Below the pieces are notes generated by a model. It was not told the DNA's origin. It saw only the letters and a program-made list of their open reading frames with translations, and searched no databases. A stretch of 8,939 nucleotides of DNA, taken from NCBI GenBank assembly GCA_005888515.1, contig VAZR01000348.1, forward strand, positions 1-8,939, written 5' to 3'. Positions 1 to 5,294 of this stretch are shown piece after piece (within the stretch, counting starts at the first letter, position 1; every line of letters starts with the position of its first letter). Origin of the DNA: Alphaproteobacteria bacterium. Its GTDB lineage: Bacteria > Pseudomonadota > Alphaproteobacteria > ATCC43930 > CGMCC-115725. A program made the position numbers and the translations under genes.

Positions 1-128
1 ATTTGATCTGGAGCCCGGTGGCTTTTGTCGATCTCGGTGTCGAAGGCGCCTGGGGGCACCGCGTCACCGTCGGCAACCAGCGCGGCGATGCCTGGACCTT
101 GCAGAGCACGATGAAGTTCCGCTTCTAA
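1..128 (+). CDS. Outer-membrane beta-barrel porin, C-terminal end only (DcaP-like)
   Basis: The frame with codons starting at position 3 stays open from the window edge to a TAA at 126-128, giving about 41 residues; the rest of the gene lies outside the window. The tail has alternating polar and hydrophobic residues and closes with TMKFRF, a terminal phenylalanine preceded by aromatic/hydrophobic residues at alternate positions. That is the usual C-terminal beta-strand signal read by the BAM complex. The LIWSPV...VDLGVE pattern followed by a Gly-rich turn and a final strand resembles the last strands of DcaP-like or related trimeric porins of Proteobacteria; this subfamily call is from memory and tentative. 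It would sit in the outer membrane and pass small solutes. Codon use is GC-rich like its neighbours. The beta-barrel call is fairly safe, the substrate unknown. Confidence 0.6.
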   Translation, partial: LIWSPVAFVDLGVEGAWGHRVTVGNQRGDAWTLQSTMKFRF

Positions 129-150
129 GCCTGCCGGACTTAATCCTCGG

Positions 151-172
151 GGCCCGCCTCCCCCGGCGGGCC
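151..172 (+). terminator. GC hairpin downstream of the porin gene
   Basis: GGCCCGCC (151-158) and GGCGGGCC (165-172) form a perfect 8-bp stem around a 6-nt C-rich loop, 22 nt after the porin stop codon. There is no T-run after the stem, so it is not a canonical intrinsic terminator. It may instead be a 3'-end stabilising hairpin or act with Rho. The stem is seen directly; the role is inferred. Confidence 0.45.
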
Positions 173-207
173 TGCGGGACCGGCTCAGGTACTCCGGGAG
201 GTGGAGC

Positions 208-214
208 AAAGGAG
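208..214 (+). promoter_or_regulatory. Ribosome binding site of the STAS-like gene
   Basis: AAAGGAG sits 6 nt before the ATG at 221, a strong Shine-Dalgarno match at good spacing. It fixes the start of the downstream gene. No convincing sigma-70 promoter could be picked out in the short gap 129-207. Confidence 0.7.
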
Positions 215-220
215 CGACCG

Positions 221-574
221 ATGATCCAAATTGTCGAGGGGCTCCCGGACAATGTCGTGGGGATCGTCGCGAAAGGGCGGGTCACCAACGAGGACTGCAA
301 TAAGATCCTGAAACCCTTGATGGAGACCTCGCTGAAGCGGCACGACAAGGTCCGGCTCTACTACGAGATCGGCTGCCGCTTCCCCGGCGCCGCGTGGGAA
401 GATCTCAGGATCGGACTCGAGCACATTCCGCAGTGGGAGCGGGTGGCGGTCGTGACCGATGTCGGCTGGGTCAGGCACACGGTCAACGCTCTGCGTTTTC
501 TGATCGCCAGCGATGTGCGCGTGTTCACCAGCTTCCAGGCGCCGGAAGGCCGCGCCTGGATCACCTCGCACTAA
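221..574 (+). CDS. SpoIIAA-like / STAS-domain family protein
   Basis: A 117-residue protein of the usual length for the single-domain SpoIIAA-like (STAS/CRAL-TRIO-fold) family. An N-terminal hydrophobic strand (NVVGIVAKGRVT) is followed by an acidic/Asn helix start. A YYEIG strand at about residues 47-51 comes next. The family hallmark follows: an aromatic-rich AAWEDLRIGLEH helix, then WERVAVVTDVGW (about residues 72-83), then a C-terminal VRVF strand and a segment ending near EGRAWI. No signal peptide or membrane segment is seen, so it should be cytosolic. The molecular function of these one-domain proteins is not established; relatives are annotated as STAS/SEC14-like. The start is set by a strong ribosome binding site. 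It lies between the porin gene and convergent ispG, with only 13 bp to the ispG stop, and is probably its own transcription unit. Confidence 0.85.
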   Translation: MIQIVEGLPDNVVGIVAKGRVTNEDCNKILKPLMETSLKRHDKVRLYYEIGCRFPGAAWEDLRIGLEHIPQWERVAVVTDVGWVRHTVNALRFLIASDVRVFTSFQAPEGRAWITSH

Positions 575-587
575 ATAGCGGCCGAGA

Positions 588-1724
588 TCATTTCGCGGGT
601 TCGAGAGCCGGCGCCGGCGCACCGGTCTTTGCAGCTTCGAGTTCGGCGGCCTTCTTCTCGACCAGCTCGACCAGGTGATCGACGATATCGGCGTCTTTGA
701 GCCGGTGGTCGGTGACACCGCTGATATAAACCTGATGCGTGTTGTTGCCGCCGCCGGTAAAGCCGATATCGGTCTCACGCGCCTCGCCGGGTCCGTTGAC
801 GACGCAGCCGATCACCGACAGGGTCAGCGGCGTGGTGATGTGGGCGAGCCGTTCTTCCAGCATTTCGACGGTCTTGATGACCTGGAATTGCTGGCGCGCG
901 CAGGACGGACAGGAGATCACCGTGACGCCGCGGCGGCGCAGGCCGAGCGATTTCAACATGTCGTAGCCGACCTTGACCTCTTCCACCGGGTCGGCCGACA
1001 GCGACACGCGGATCGTGTCGCCGATCCCGGCCCATAGCAGCATCCCGAGCCCGATCGACGATTTGACGGTGCCGCTGCGCAGCCCGCCGGCCTCGGTGAT
1101 GCCGAGATGCAGCGGGTAATCGCAAGCCTCGGCCAATTGCTGGTATGCCGCCGCGGCGAGAAACACGTCCGACGCCTTGCAGGAGATCTTGAACTCGAAA
1201 AAGTCATTGTCTTCGAGGATCTTGGCGTGGTTGAGCGCGCTCTCGACCATCGCTTCGGGGCAGGGCTCGCCGTACTTCTCCAGCAGATCGCGTTCGAGCG
1301 AGCCGGCATTGACGCCGATGCGCATCGAGCAGCCATGGTCCTTGGCCGCCTTGATGACCTCGCGCACCCGCTCCGCCGAGCCGATATTGCCGGGATTGAT
1401 GCGTAGGCAGGCGGCGCCGCTTTCGGCGGCTTCGATCGCGCGTTTGTAGTGGAAATGAATGTCGGCGACGATCGGCACCTCGACCTGGCGCACGATGTCC
1501 TTGAGCGCCAGCGCCGATTCCTGATCGGGGCAGGAGACGCGCACGATATCCGCGCCGGCCCGCTCCAGGGCTTGCACCTGTTCGACCGTGGCTTTGACGT
1601 CGCTCGTGACCGTATTGGTCATCGATTGCACGGTGATCGGCGCGTCGCCGCCGACCGGCACCTTGCCGACATGGATCTTGCGGCACGCCCGACGGTGAAT
1701 ATCGCGATAGGGCCGGACGCTCAT
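588..1724 (-). CDS. ispG: 4-hydroxy-3-methylbut-2-enyl diphosphate synthase (flavodoxin/ferredoxin), IspG/GcpE
   Basis: Cytosolic [4Fe-4S] enzyme of the non-mevalonate (MEP) pathway. It reductively opens 2-C-methyl-D-erythritol 2,4-cyclodiphosphate to HMBPP. The 378 residues match the bacterial two-domain form: an N-terminal TIM barrel (ITVQSMTNT near residue 31, VADIHFHY near 87, LRINPGNIG near 107, MRIGVNAGS near 134) and a C-terminal cluster domain. The cluster ligands are visible: Cys272 and Cys275 in CPSCAR, Cys307 in GCVVNGPGEA and Glu314. All are in the family-typical positions. A Pro/Ala-rich tail follows about residue 360. The ATG at 1724 is preferred over an in-frame TTG at 1730 because GAGG at 1734-1731 lies 6 nt before it. 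A stem with a T6 tract and a TATAAG box upstream suggest separate transcription from rodZ. No damage is seen. Confidence 0.97.
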   Translation of the reverse strand: MSVRPYRDIHRRACRKIHVGKVPVGGDAPITVQSMTNTVTSDVKATVEQVQALERAGADIVRVSCPDQESALALKDIVRQVEVPIVADIHFHYKRAIEAAESGAACLRINPGNIGSAERVREVIKAAKDHGCSMRIGVNAGSLERDLLEKYGEPCPEAMVESALNHAKILEDNDFFEFKISCKASDVFLAAAAYQQLAEACDYPLHLGITEAGGLRSGTVKSSIGLGMLLWAGIGDTIRVSLSADPVEEVKVGYDMLKSLGLRRRGVTVISCPSCARQQFQVIKTVEMLEERLAHITTPLTLSVIGCVVNGPGEARETDIGFTGGGNNTHQVYISGVTDHRLKDADIVDHLVELVEKKAAELEAAKTGAPAPALEPAK

Positions 1725-1753
1725 GCTCAACCTCGCCGGAATTGATCGCTCGG

Positions 1754-1759
1754 CTTATA
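1754..1759 (-). promoter_or_regulatory. Possible -10 box of an ispG promoter
   Basis: Read on the minus strand, TATAAG (1759-1754) matches five of six bases of TATAAT in an otherwise GC-rich gap. It would start transcription roughly 20-25 nt before the ispG ATG. The -35 region at 17-nt spacing is only a T-run and is a poor match, so the call rests on the -10 alone. Confidence 0.35.
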
Positions 1760-1776
1760 GAACGCTTCGGTGACGG

Positions 1777-1816
1777 AAAAAAGACCGCGCCGCGCCGATG
1801 TCGGCCCAATCGCGGC
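1777..1816 (-). terminator. Terminator-like stem and T-tract between rodZ and ispG
   Basis: On the minus strand, just after the rodZ TAG, GCCGCG (1816-1811) can pair with downstream CGCGG(C) blocks. A nested CCGA/TCGG hairpin lies inside. The last CGCGG (1789-1785) is followed by TC and then six T residues (1782-1777). Stem plus T-tract fits an intrinsic terminator or attenuator of the lysC-to-rodZ operon. The pairing was worked out by eye and several alternative folds exist. Confidence 0.4.
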
Positions 1817-1818
1817 TG

Positions 1819-3015
1819 CTAGCCCTGAACTGCGGTCCCGCCGAGCAGCGCCGCGGGTTCAAGCACGACGTTGCGGCGCAACGTACCAACGGGCCCGAGC
1901 GAGGGCGCTGTCTTGCCGTCGACCGCAATCGTGAGCGCACCGGCATTCCCGGTCCGCATGACCAAGCCGGAACGCGCCGGAACCCGATAGGTTTCGCCGG
2001 CCTTCAGCACGCGCGAGAAGACGATCGACTGATCGGGTGCGCGCACCTGGACCCAGCAATCGGCCGTCGCGCGGATCTCGATGCGCCCGGCCGCCGCGGT
2101 ACTGCCGTCGCCGCTCGGCGGGGTGGGCGCGGATGGTGCTTGCGGTGCCGCCATCGCGGTCTGCGGTGGGGCAGGTGGGGCTTGCGGGATCGCCGCAGCC
2201 GTTTGCGGCGATGCAAGGGTCTTTGCGGTCCCGGCCGGAGACTGTACCGGCGGGCTGCTTGCCGAGCTAGCCGGTGCCGGCGCGCCGGGTGTAGCGGTCG
2301 CGGTCGGGGCGGCCGCAGGTCCGCTGGTTGTTGCCTCTGCCGAGCCGACGAACAGACGCGAACTGAACCGCGGGTTTACCGGATTAGAGGCAGCAGCATC
2401 CGTCGCGGGCTTGCCCCCCGAAGCGGCGGCATCTGCTGCGGGCTTGGGCGATGCCGAAGCACCGGCGTCTTTGTCAGGCGAGGTGGCTTTTTCCGGTTGC
2501 ATCTGCAATGCCGGCGGGACGGCGGTGACGCGCTCGGGCCGCGCCCGTTCGCCGGTCGATAGGTAGTACCAAGTGCCGTAGCCGCATATCGCCAGGATCA
2601 GCGCCACCAGCAGGATCGGCCCGCCGGGCACGCTGCGCTCGCCGAGCGGCACCGGCAGGCTCAGATCGGGGCGGAGGTGGCCGCCGGCCGATTCAGCCTT
2701 GTAGCGCTCCAACACCCAATCGTGGTCGAGTCCGAGGTGCCGCGCATAAGCGCGGACAAACCCGATCACATAGGTCGGGCCAGGCAGGTCTTGGGGGCGG
2801 CTTTGCTCGATAGCCGCGAGGAACGCCGGCTTGATGCGTAAGATCTCGCCGATGTCGTTAATGTCGAGACGCAACTCCTCGCGCCGCTCGCGCAGGAGCT
2901 CGCCGACCGGCCGCGGCCGCGGCATCGCCGCCGCAATCTCGTCCTCGCCGCTCTCGGTAAAAGGCGCCTTTATCCGCTGAAATATGCTCACGACGGGCTC
3001 TCGCTGTTGCGGCAT
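1819..3015 (-). CDS. rodZ: RodZ-like protein: N-terminal HTH, one membrane segment, C-terminal DUF4115 domain
   Basis: A 398-residue protein with the RodZ layout. A cytoplasmic Xre-type helix-turn-helix spans about residues 37-105 (VGELLRERREE, then ILRIKPAFLAAIEQ, then LPGPTYVIGFVRAYARHLGL). One hydrophobic segment lies at about 133-152. A long Ala/Pro/Ser-rich periplasmic linker runs about 153-309. The periplasmic DUF4115 domain is at about 310-392 (RIEIRATADCWVQV, then GETYRVP). RodZ ties MreB to the envelope and supports rod shape; that role is inferred from the family. The frame stays open further upstream but there it overlaps ptsP. ATG 3015 leaves a 43-nt gap after ptsP but has no clear Shine-Dalgarno. 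GTG at 2991, preceded by a GAGAG stretch, is a possible alternative start. The gene is last in the lysC-NMO-ptsP-rodZ series. The linker holds internal repeats. Confidence 0.88.
   Translation of the reverse strand: MPQQREPVVSIFQRIKAPFTESGEDEIAAAMPRPRPVGELLRERREELRLDINDIGEILRIKPAFLAAIEQSRPQDLPGPTYVIGFVRAYARHLGLDHDWVLERYKAESAGGHLRPDLSLPVPLGERSVPGGPILLVALILAICGYGTWYYLSTGERARPERVTAVPPALQMQPEKATSPDKDAGASASPKPAADAAASGGKPATDAAASNPVNPRFSSRLFVGSAEATTSGPAAAPTATATPGAPAPASSASSPPVQSPAGTAKTLASPQTAAAIPQAPPAPPQTAMAAPQAPSAPTPPSGDGSTAAAGRIEIRATADCWVQVRAPDQSIVFSRVLKAGETYRVPARSGLVMRTGNAGALTIAVDGKTAPSLGPVGTLRRNVVLEPAALLGGTAVQG
2125..2208 (-). repeat. Two tandem 42-bp units in the rodZ linker
   Basis: Two adjacent 14-residue units, PQTAAAIPQAPPAP (2208-2167) and PQTAMAAPQAPSAP (2166-2125), share 11 of 14 residues and 29 of 42 bases by hand count. 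They look like an old tandem duplication in a disordered Pro/Ala linker and probably affect only its length. Confidence 0.75.
2386..2445 (-). repeat. Second short repeat pair in the rodZ linker
   Basis: KPAADAAAS and KPATDAAAS, separated by two glycines (residues 191-210), form a degenerate tandem pair in the low-complexity periplasmic linker. The codons differ at several wobble positions, so the duplication is not recent. Confidence 0.65.
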
Positions 3016-3058
3016 TGTAGGGGATCGCGCCGAGCGCTGTCCAATCGAGCGCCCTCGC

Positions 3059-4687
3059 TCACACCGCGACGGCGTGGTCGCGGGCGTAGGCCTCGATCCA
3101 GCGCCGCAGCGAATGATCCGGGCGCTGCCCGATCTCGTCGAGATACCCGGCAAACACCCCGGCATCGAGGCTCTGTGTCATCGCCTTGACCGGCCCGACC
3201 GCGGTCGCGGCCAGCGACAAGGTCCGGAAACCGAGAGCAATCAGTACCATGGCCTCGATCGGGGTGCCGGCCATTTCGCCGCACATGCTGAGCGGCTTGT
3301 TGGCGGAGCGGCATTCGGCGATGACCTGGCGAAACAACGCAAGCATCGGCGCCGACAGCAGATCGTAGCGGTCGGCGAGGCGCGGATTGCCGCGATCGCA
3401 GGCATAAAGGAATTGGGCGAGATCATTGGTACCGATCGACAGGAAATCGACCCGTTCGAGCAGGGCCGGCAGCTGCCATAGCAGCGAGGGCACTTCGAGC
3501 ATCACACCGATGCTGATCGAGCGCGGCGGTTCGCGCCCTTCAGTCGCGAGCCGGGCGACCTCCTTGTCGAGCAGGGCGCGGGCCTCCTCGAGTTCGGCGA
3601 TCTCGGCGATCATCGGAAATTTGACGTAGAGGTCGCGCCCGCCGGCGGCGCGCAGTAAAGCGCGCAACTGCTGCCGCAGCATGGCCGGCCGGTCGAGGCC
3701 GATGCGGATCGCGCGCCAGCCCATCGCCGGATTTTCTTCAACCGTATGGGCGAGGTAGGGCAGCACCTTGTCGCCGCCGATATCGAGCGTGCGAAAAACG
3801 ATCGGCCGGCCATCGACCTGCTCGTAGGCCCGGCGATAGAACTCGGTCTGGTCGGCGACATCCGGAAACGCGTGCCGCGTCAGCAGCGGGATCTCGGTGC
3901 GAAACAGCCCGACGCCTTCGGCTCCGGTCGCTGGCAGCTGCGCCAAGTCGAGCAGCAGCCCGGCATTAAGCAGCAGTCTGATCGACACACCGTCGCGGGT
4001 CACCGCCGGCGTGTCGCGCAGGGTGTCGTAATAGGCGCGGCGACGGTTGCGGGCCGCAACCGTCGCAGCGACACCTTGCTCGATATCGGCGCGCGGCCGG
4101 ATCAATACCTGGCCGTGATCGCCGTCGACGATCACCGTGTCGCCATTGTCGATGCGAGTCGTGGCTTCGGCGACGCGGCCGACCACCGGAATGTCGAACG
4201 CGCGCGCGACAATCGCGACATGTGCGGTCGGCGAGCCTTCCTCCAGCACCAGGGCCTTGATCCGCCGGCTGGCGTAATCCAACAGCTCGGCCGGGCCCAT
4301 CGCGTGCGCGACAAGGATAAATTCGGCTGGTGCGTCGGCGGCGGCCACGCCCGGCTCTTGCCCGGCAAGAATTTGCTGCAGCCGATTGGCGAGATCTTCG
4401 AGATCGAACAGGCGCTCGCGCAGATAGGGCTCGGTGATCTGCATCATCCGGCTGCGCGTCTCGTCGCGTACCTTCTGCACCGCCGCCTCGGCCCCGGCGA
4501 GCACCGCGACATCATCGAGACCTACCGCATGTTCGCCGCCGACCGCGGCTGGCTCGAACGGATCACCGAGGCGGTGCGCAGCGGCCTCACCGCCGAAGCC
4601 GCGGTGCAGCGGGTGAGCGACGAAACCAAAAGCCGCATGATGCAGGTCACCGACCCCTACCTGCGCGAGCGGCTCTACGATTCCCAT
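3059..4687 (-). CDS. ptsP: PtsP (enzyme I-Ntr), enzyme I half of a broken ptsP; homology only from 4492 downstream
   Basis: This is the catalytic part of the PEP-dependent first kinase of the nitrogen PTS, which phosphorylates NPr (PtsO). Matching sequence starts at AEAAVQKV (4492) and runs to the TGA at 3059. The helical segment SRMMQITEPYLRERLFDLEDL comes first. The phosphohistidine domain follows, with active-site His in GSPTAHVAIVAR (codon 4222-4220). The PEP-binding barrel then has GLFRTE, FRTLDIGGDK, KFPMIAE, LSIGTNDLAQ and the catalytic Cys of SMCGEMAG (codon 3283-3281). All key residues are present. The frame stays open to an ATG at 4687, but its first ~65 codons are antisense to an inverted PtsP fragment and are not PtsP protein. 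The true N-terminal part is the GAF frame upstream, in another reading frame. The intact family protein is about 750 residues; here the GAF-EI linker and start of the NPr-binding domain are missing. rodZ follows 43 nt later. Confidence 0.85.
   Translation of the reverse strand: MGIVEPLAQVGVGDLHHAAFGFVAHPLHRGFGGEAAAHRLGDPFEPAAVGGEHAVGLDDVAVLAGAEAAVQKVRDETRSRMMQITEPYLRERLFDLEDLANRLQQILAGQEPGVAAADAPAEFILVAHAMGPAELLDYASRRIKALVLEEGSPTAHVAIVARAFDIPVVGRVAEATTRIDNGDTVIVDGDHGQVLIRPRADIEQGVAATVAARNRRRAYYDTLRDTPAVTRDGVSIRLLLNAGLLLDLAQLPATGAEGVGLFRTEIPLLTRHAFPDVADQTEFYRRAYEQVDGRPIVFRTLDIGGDKVLPYLAHTVEENPAMGWRAIRIGLDRPAMLRQQLRALLRAAGGRDLYVKFPMIAEIAELEEARALLDKEVARLATEGREPPRSISIGVMLEVPSLLWQLPALLERVDFLSIGTNDLAQFLYACDRGNPRLADRYDLLSAPMLALFRQVIAECRSANKPLSMCGEMAGTPIEAMVLIALGFRTLSLAATAVGPVKAMTQSLDAGVFAGYLDEIGQRPDHSLRRWIEAYARDHAVAV
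4040..4066. repeat. 27-bp near-perfect palindrome inside ptsP
   Basis: GCGACGGTTGCGG (4040-4052) is followed by a single G and then CCGCAACCGTCGC (4054-4066), its exact reverse complement. The arms are 13 bp with a 1-nt centre; in RNA the stem would be 11-12 bp. It lies in ptsP codons for TVAARNRR, between the phosphohistidine and PEP-binding domains. Pairing continues outward for three pairs (4036-4038 with 4068-4070) after one mismatch. Function unknown. Confidence 0.7.
4403..4681. repeat. Imperfect inverted repeat made of two diverged copies of one ptsP segment
   Basis: The minus-strand arm (4489-4403) and plus-strand arm (4595-4681) both encode the helix EAAVQ(K/R)V...PYLRERL(F/Y)D. By hand count they share 69 of 87 bases and 23 of 29 residues. 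Nine of the changed codons are synonymous and the amino-acid changes are conservative (K/R, I/V, E/D, F/Y). This is the pattern of two genes diverged under selection. The arms are 105 bp apart. Confidence 0.9.
4496..4682 (+). pseudogene. Inverted foreign or paralogous ptsP fragment
   Basis: On the plus strand, against every surrounding gene, 62 codons from GEHRDIIETYRMF to YLRERLYD (4496-4681) read as the PtsP segment that normally joins the GAF domain to enzyme I. This is seen directly by comparison with the minus-strand copy at 4489-4403, which covers its second half; the first half (EHRD...RSGLT) matches my knowledge of alphaproteobacterial PtsP. It has no start codon or ribosome binding site of its own, and the frame runs on into antisense GAF sequence until a TGA at 4742-4744. 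On the left it merges with antisense EI sequence. The edges fall within a few bases of 4493-4496 and 4682-4683. It cannot make a functional protein. It could be a real insertion/inversion or a chimeric assembly join. Confidence 0.85.
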
Positions 4688-5294
4688 CGAGCCGCACCGG
4701 CAGCGAAGCGCCGCTGCGGCTCTGCGCCATTTCGAGCGGATTGACCAGCTCGCCGCTCGCGGCCAGCTCGGCGACGATCATCGCGATCGTCTGCAGCACC
4801 TCGATTTCGTCCTCGGTGTAGTGGCGCGGCGTGCGGTTCTGCACGACAAGAACGCCCAACACCCGGCCGCCGCGCAGGATCGGCACCCCCATCAGCGAGT
4901 GGTAGATCTCCTCGCCGGTCTCCGGGCGATAGGCGAAATCGGGATGGGATTGCGCATCGGCCAGCGCCAGCGGTCGGGCAGTCGCCGCGATCACCCCGAC
5001 AAGCCCCTCGCCGACCCGCAGCCGGGTGCGGTGGACCGCCTCGGGACGCAAGCCTTCGGTCGCGAACAGCTCGAGCACCTCGCCGGCGCGCATGACATAG
5101 GCCGAACAGACTTCGGCGATGACTTCGGCGGCGATGACCCGCACGATCCGGTCGAGCCGCTCCTGCGCGCTGCCCGATCCGGCCATGATGCCGCGCAGCC
5201 GGCCCAGAAGCCGGCGTATCGCGGTGACATGCCCCATCGAGTTCCTCGGGGAGCTCCCTTGGGGTGCGCCCGGGGGATTCTCGATCTCGCTCAT
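4647..5294 (-). CDS. ptsP: PtsP N-terminal GAF-domain half, cut off after about residue 204
   Basis: This is the sensor part of PtsP. In the family the GAF domain couples nitrogen status (glutamine and 2-oxoglutarate) to autophosphorylation. A basic helix (VTAIRRLLGRLRGIM) begins at about residue 23. The GAF domain follows at about residues 45-183, with LRVGEGLVGVIAATARPL, ALADAQSHPDF, YHSLMGVPILRGGRVLGVLVVQN and HYTEDEIEVLQTIA. The spacer LPVRLDG then ends genuine PtsP sequence at 4683. The last 11 codons (NRRAARAGRGR) are antisense to the inverted fragment and end at a chance stop at 4647. The ATG at 5294 overlaps the upstream stop as ATGA, pointing to translational coupling; a later in-frame ATG at 5237 is possible. 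Unless restored by reassembly, cells would make a lone GAF protein. Confidence 0.85.
   Translation of the reverse strand: MSEIENPPGAPQGSSPRNSMGHVTAIRRLLGRLRGIMAGSGSAQERLDRIVRVIAAEVIAEVCSAYVMRAGEVLELFATEGLRPEAVHRTRLRVGEGLVGVIAATARPLALADAQSHPDFAYRPETGEEIYHSLMGVPILRGGRVLGVLVVQNRTPRHYTEDEIEVLQTIAMIVAELAASGELVNPLEMAQSRSGASLPVRLDGNRRAARAGRGR

Noticed and set aside
1204..1809. 201-codon minus-strand open frame over the start of ispG
   Set aside because: Out-of-frame shadow of ispG, which carries all the cluster ligands and barrel motifs in its own frame.
1798..2562. 254-codon plus-strand open frame, Arg/Gly-rich
   Set aside because: Antisense shadow of the low-complexity rodZ linker; the composition is typical of GC-rich antisense frames and no family is recognisable.
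3016..3165. 50-codon upstream extension of the rodZ frame
   Set aside because: It overlaps the conserved C-terminus of ptsP and has Arg/Ser-rich composition unlike RodZ; the start at 3015 (or GTG 2991) fits better.
4403..4681. Invertible phase-variation switch at the inverted repeat
   Set aside because: The arms are only ~79% identical, no recombinase is nearby, and inversion between them would not restore an intact ptsP.
4493..4687. First ~65 residues of the open frame that leads into the enzyme I half of ptsP
   Set aside because: They are antisense to the inverted PtsP fragment; the ATG at 4687 arises by chance inside the GAF spacer codons.
3746..4744. 332-codon plus-strand open frame across ptsP
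   Set aside because: Most of it is antisense to well-conserved enzyme I sequence. Only its 3' part (4496-4681) is real PtsP coding, which is annotated as the inverted fragment.
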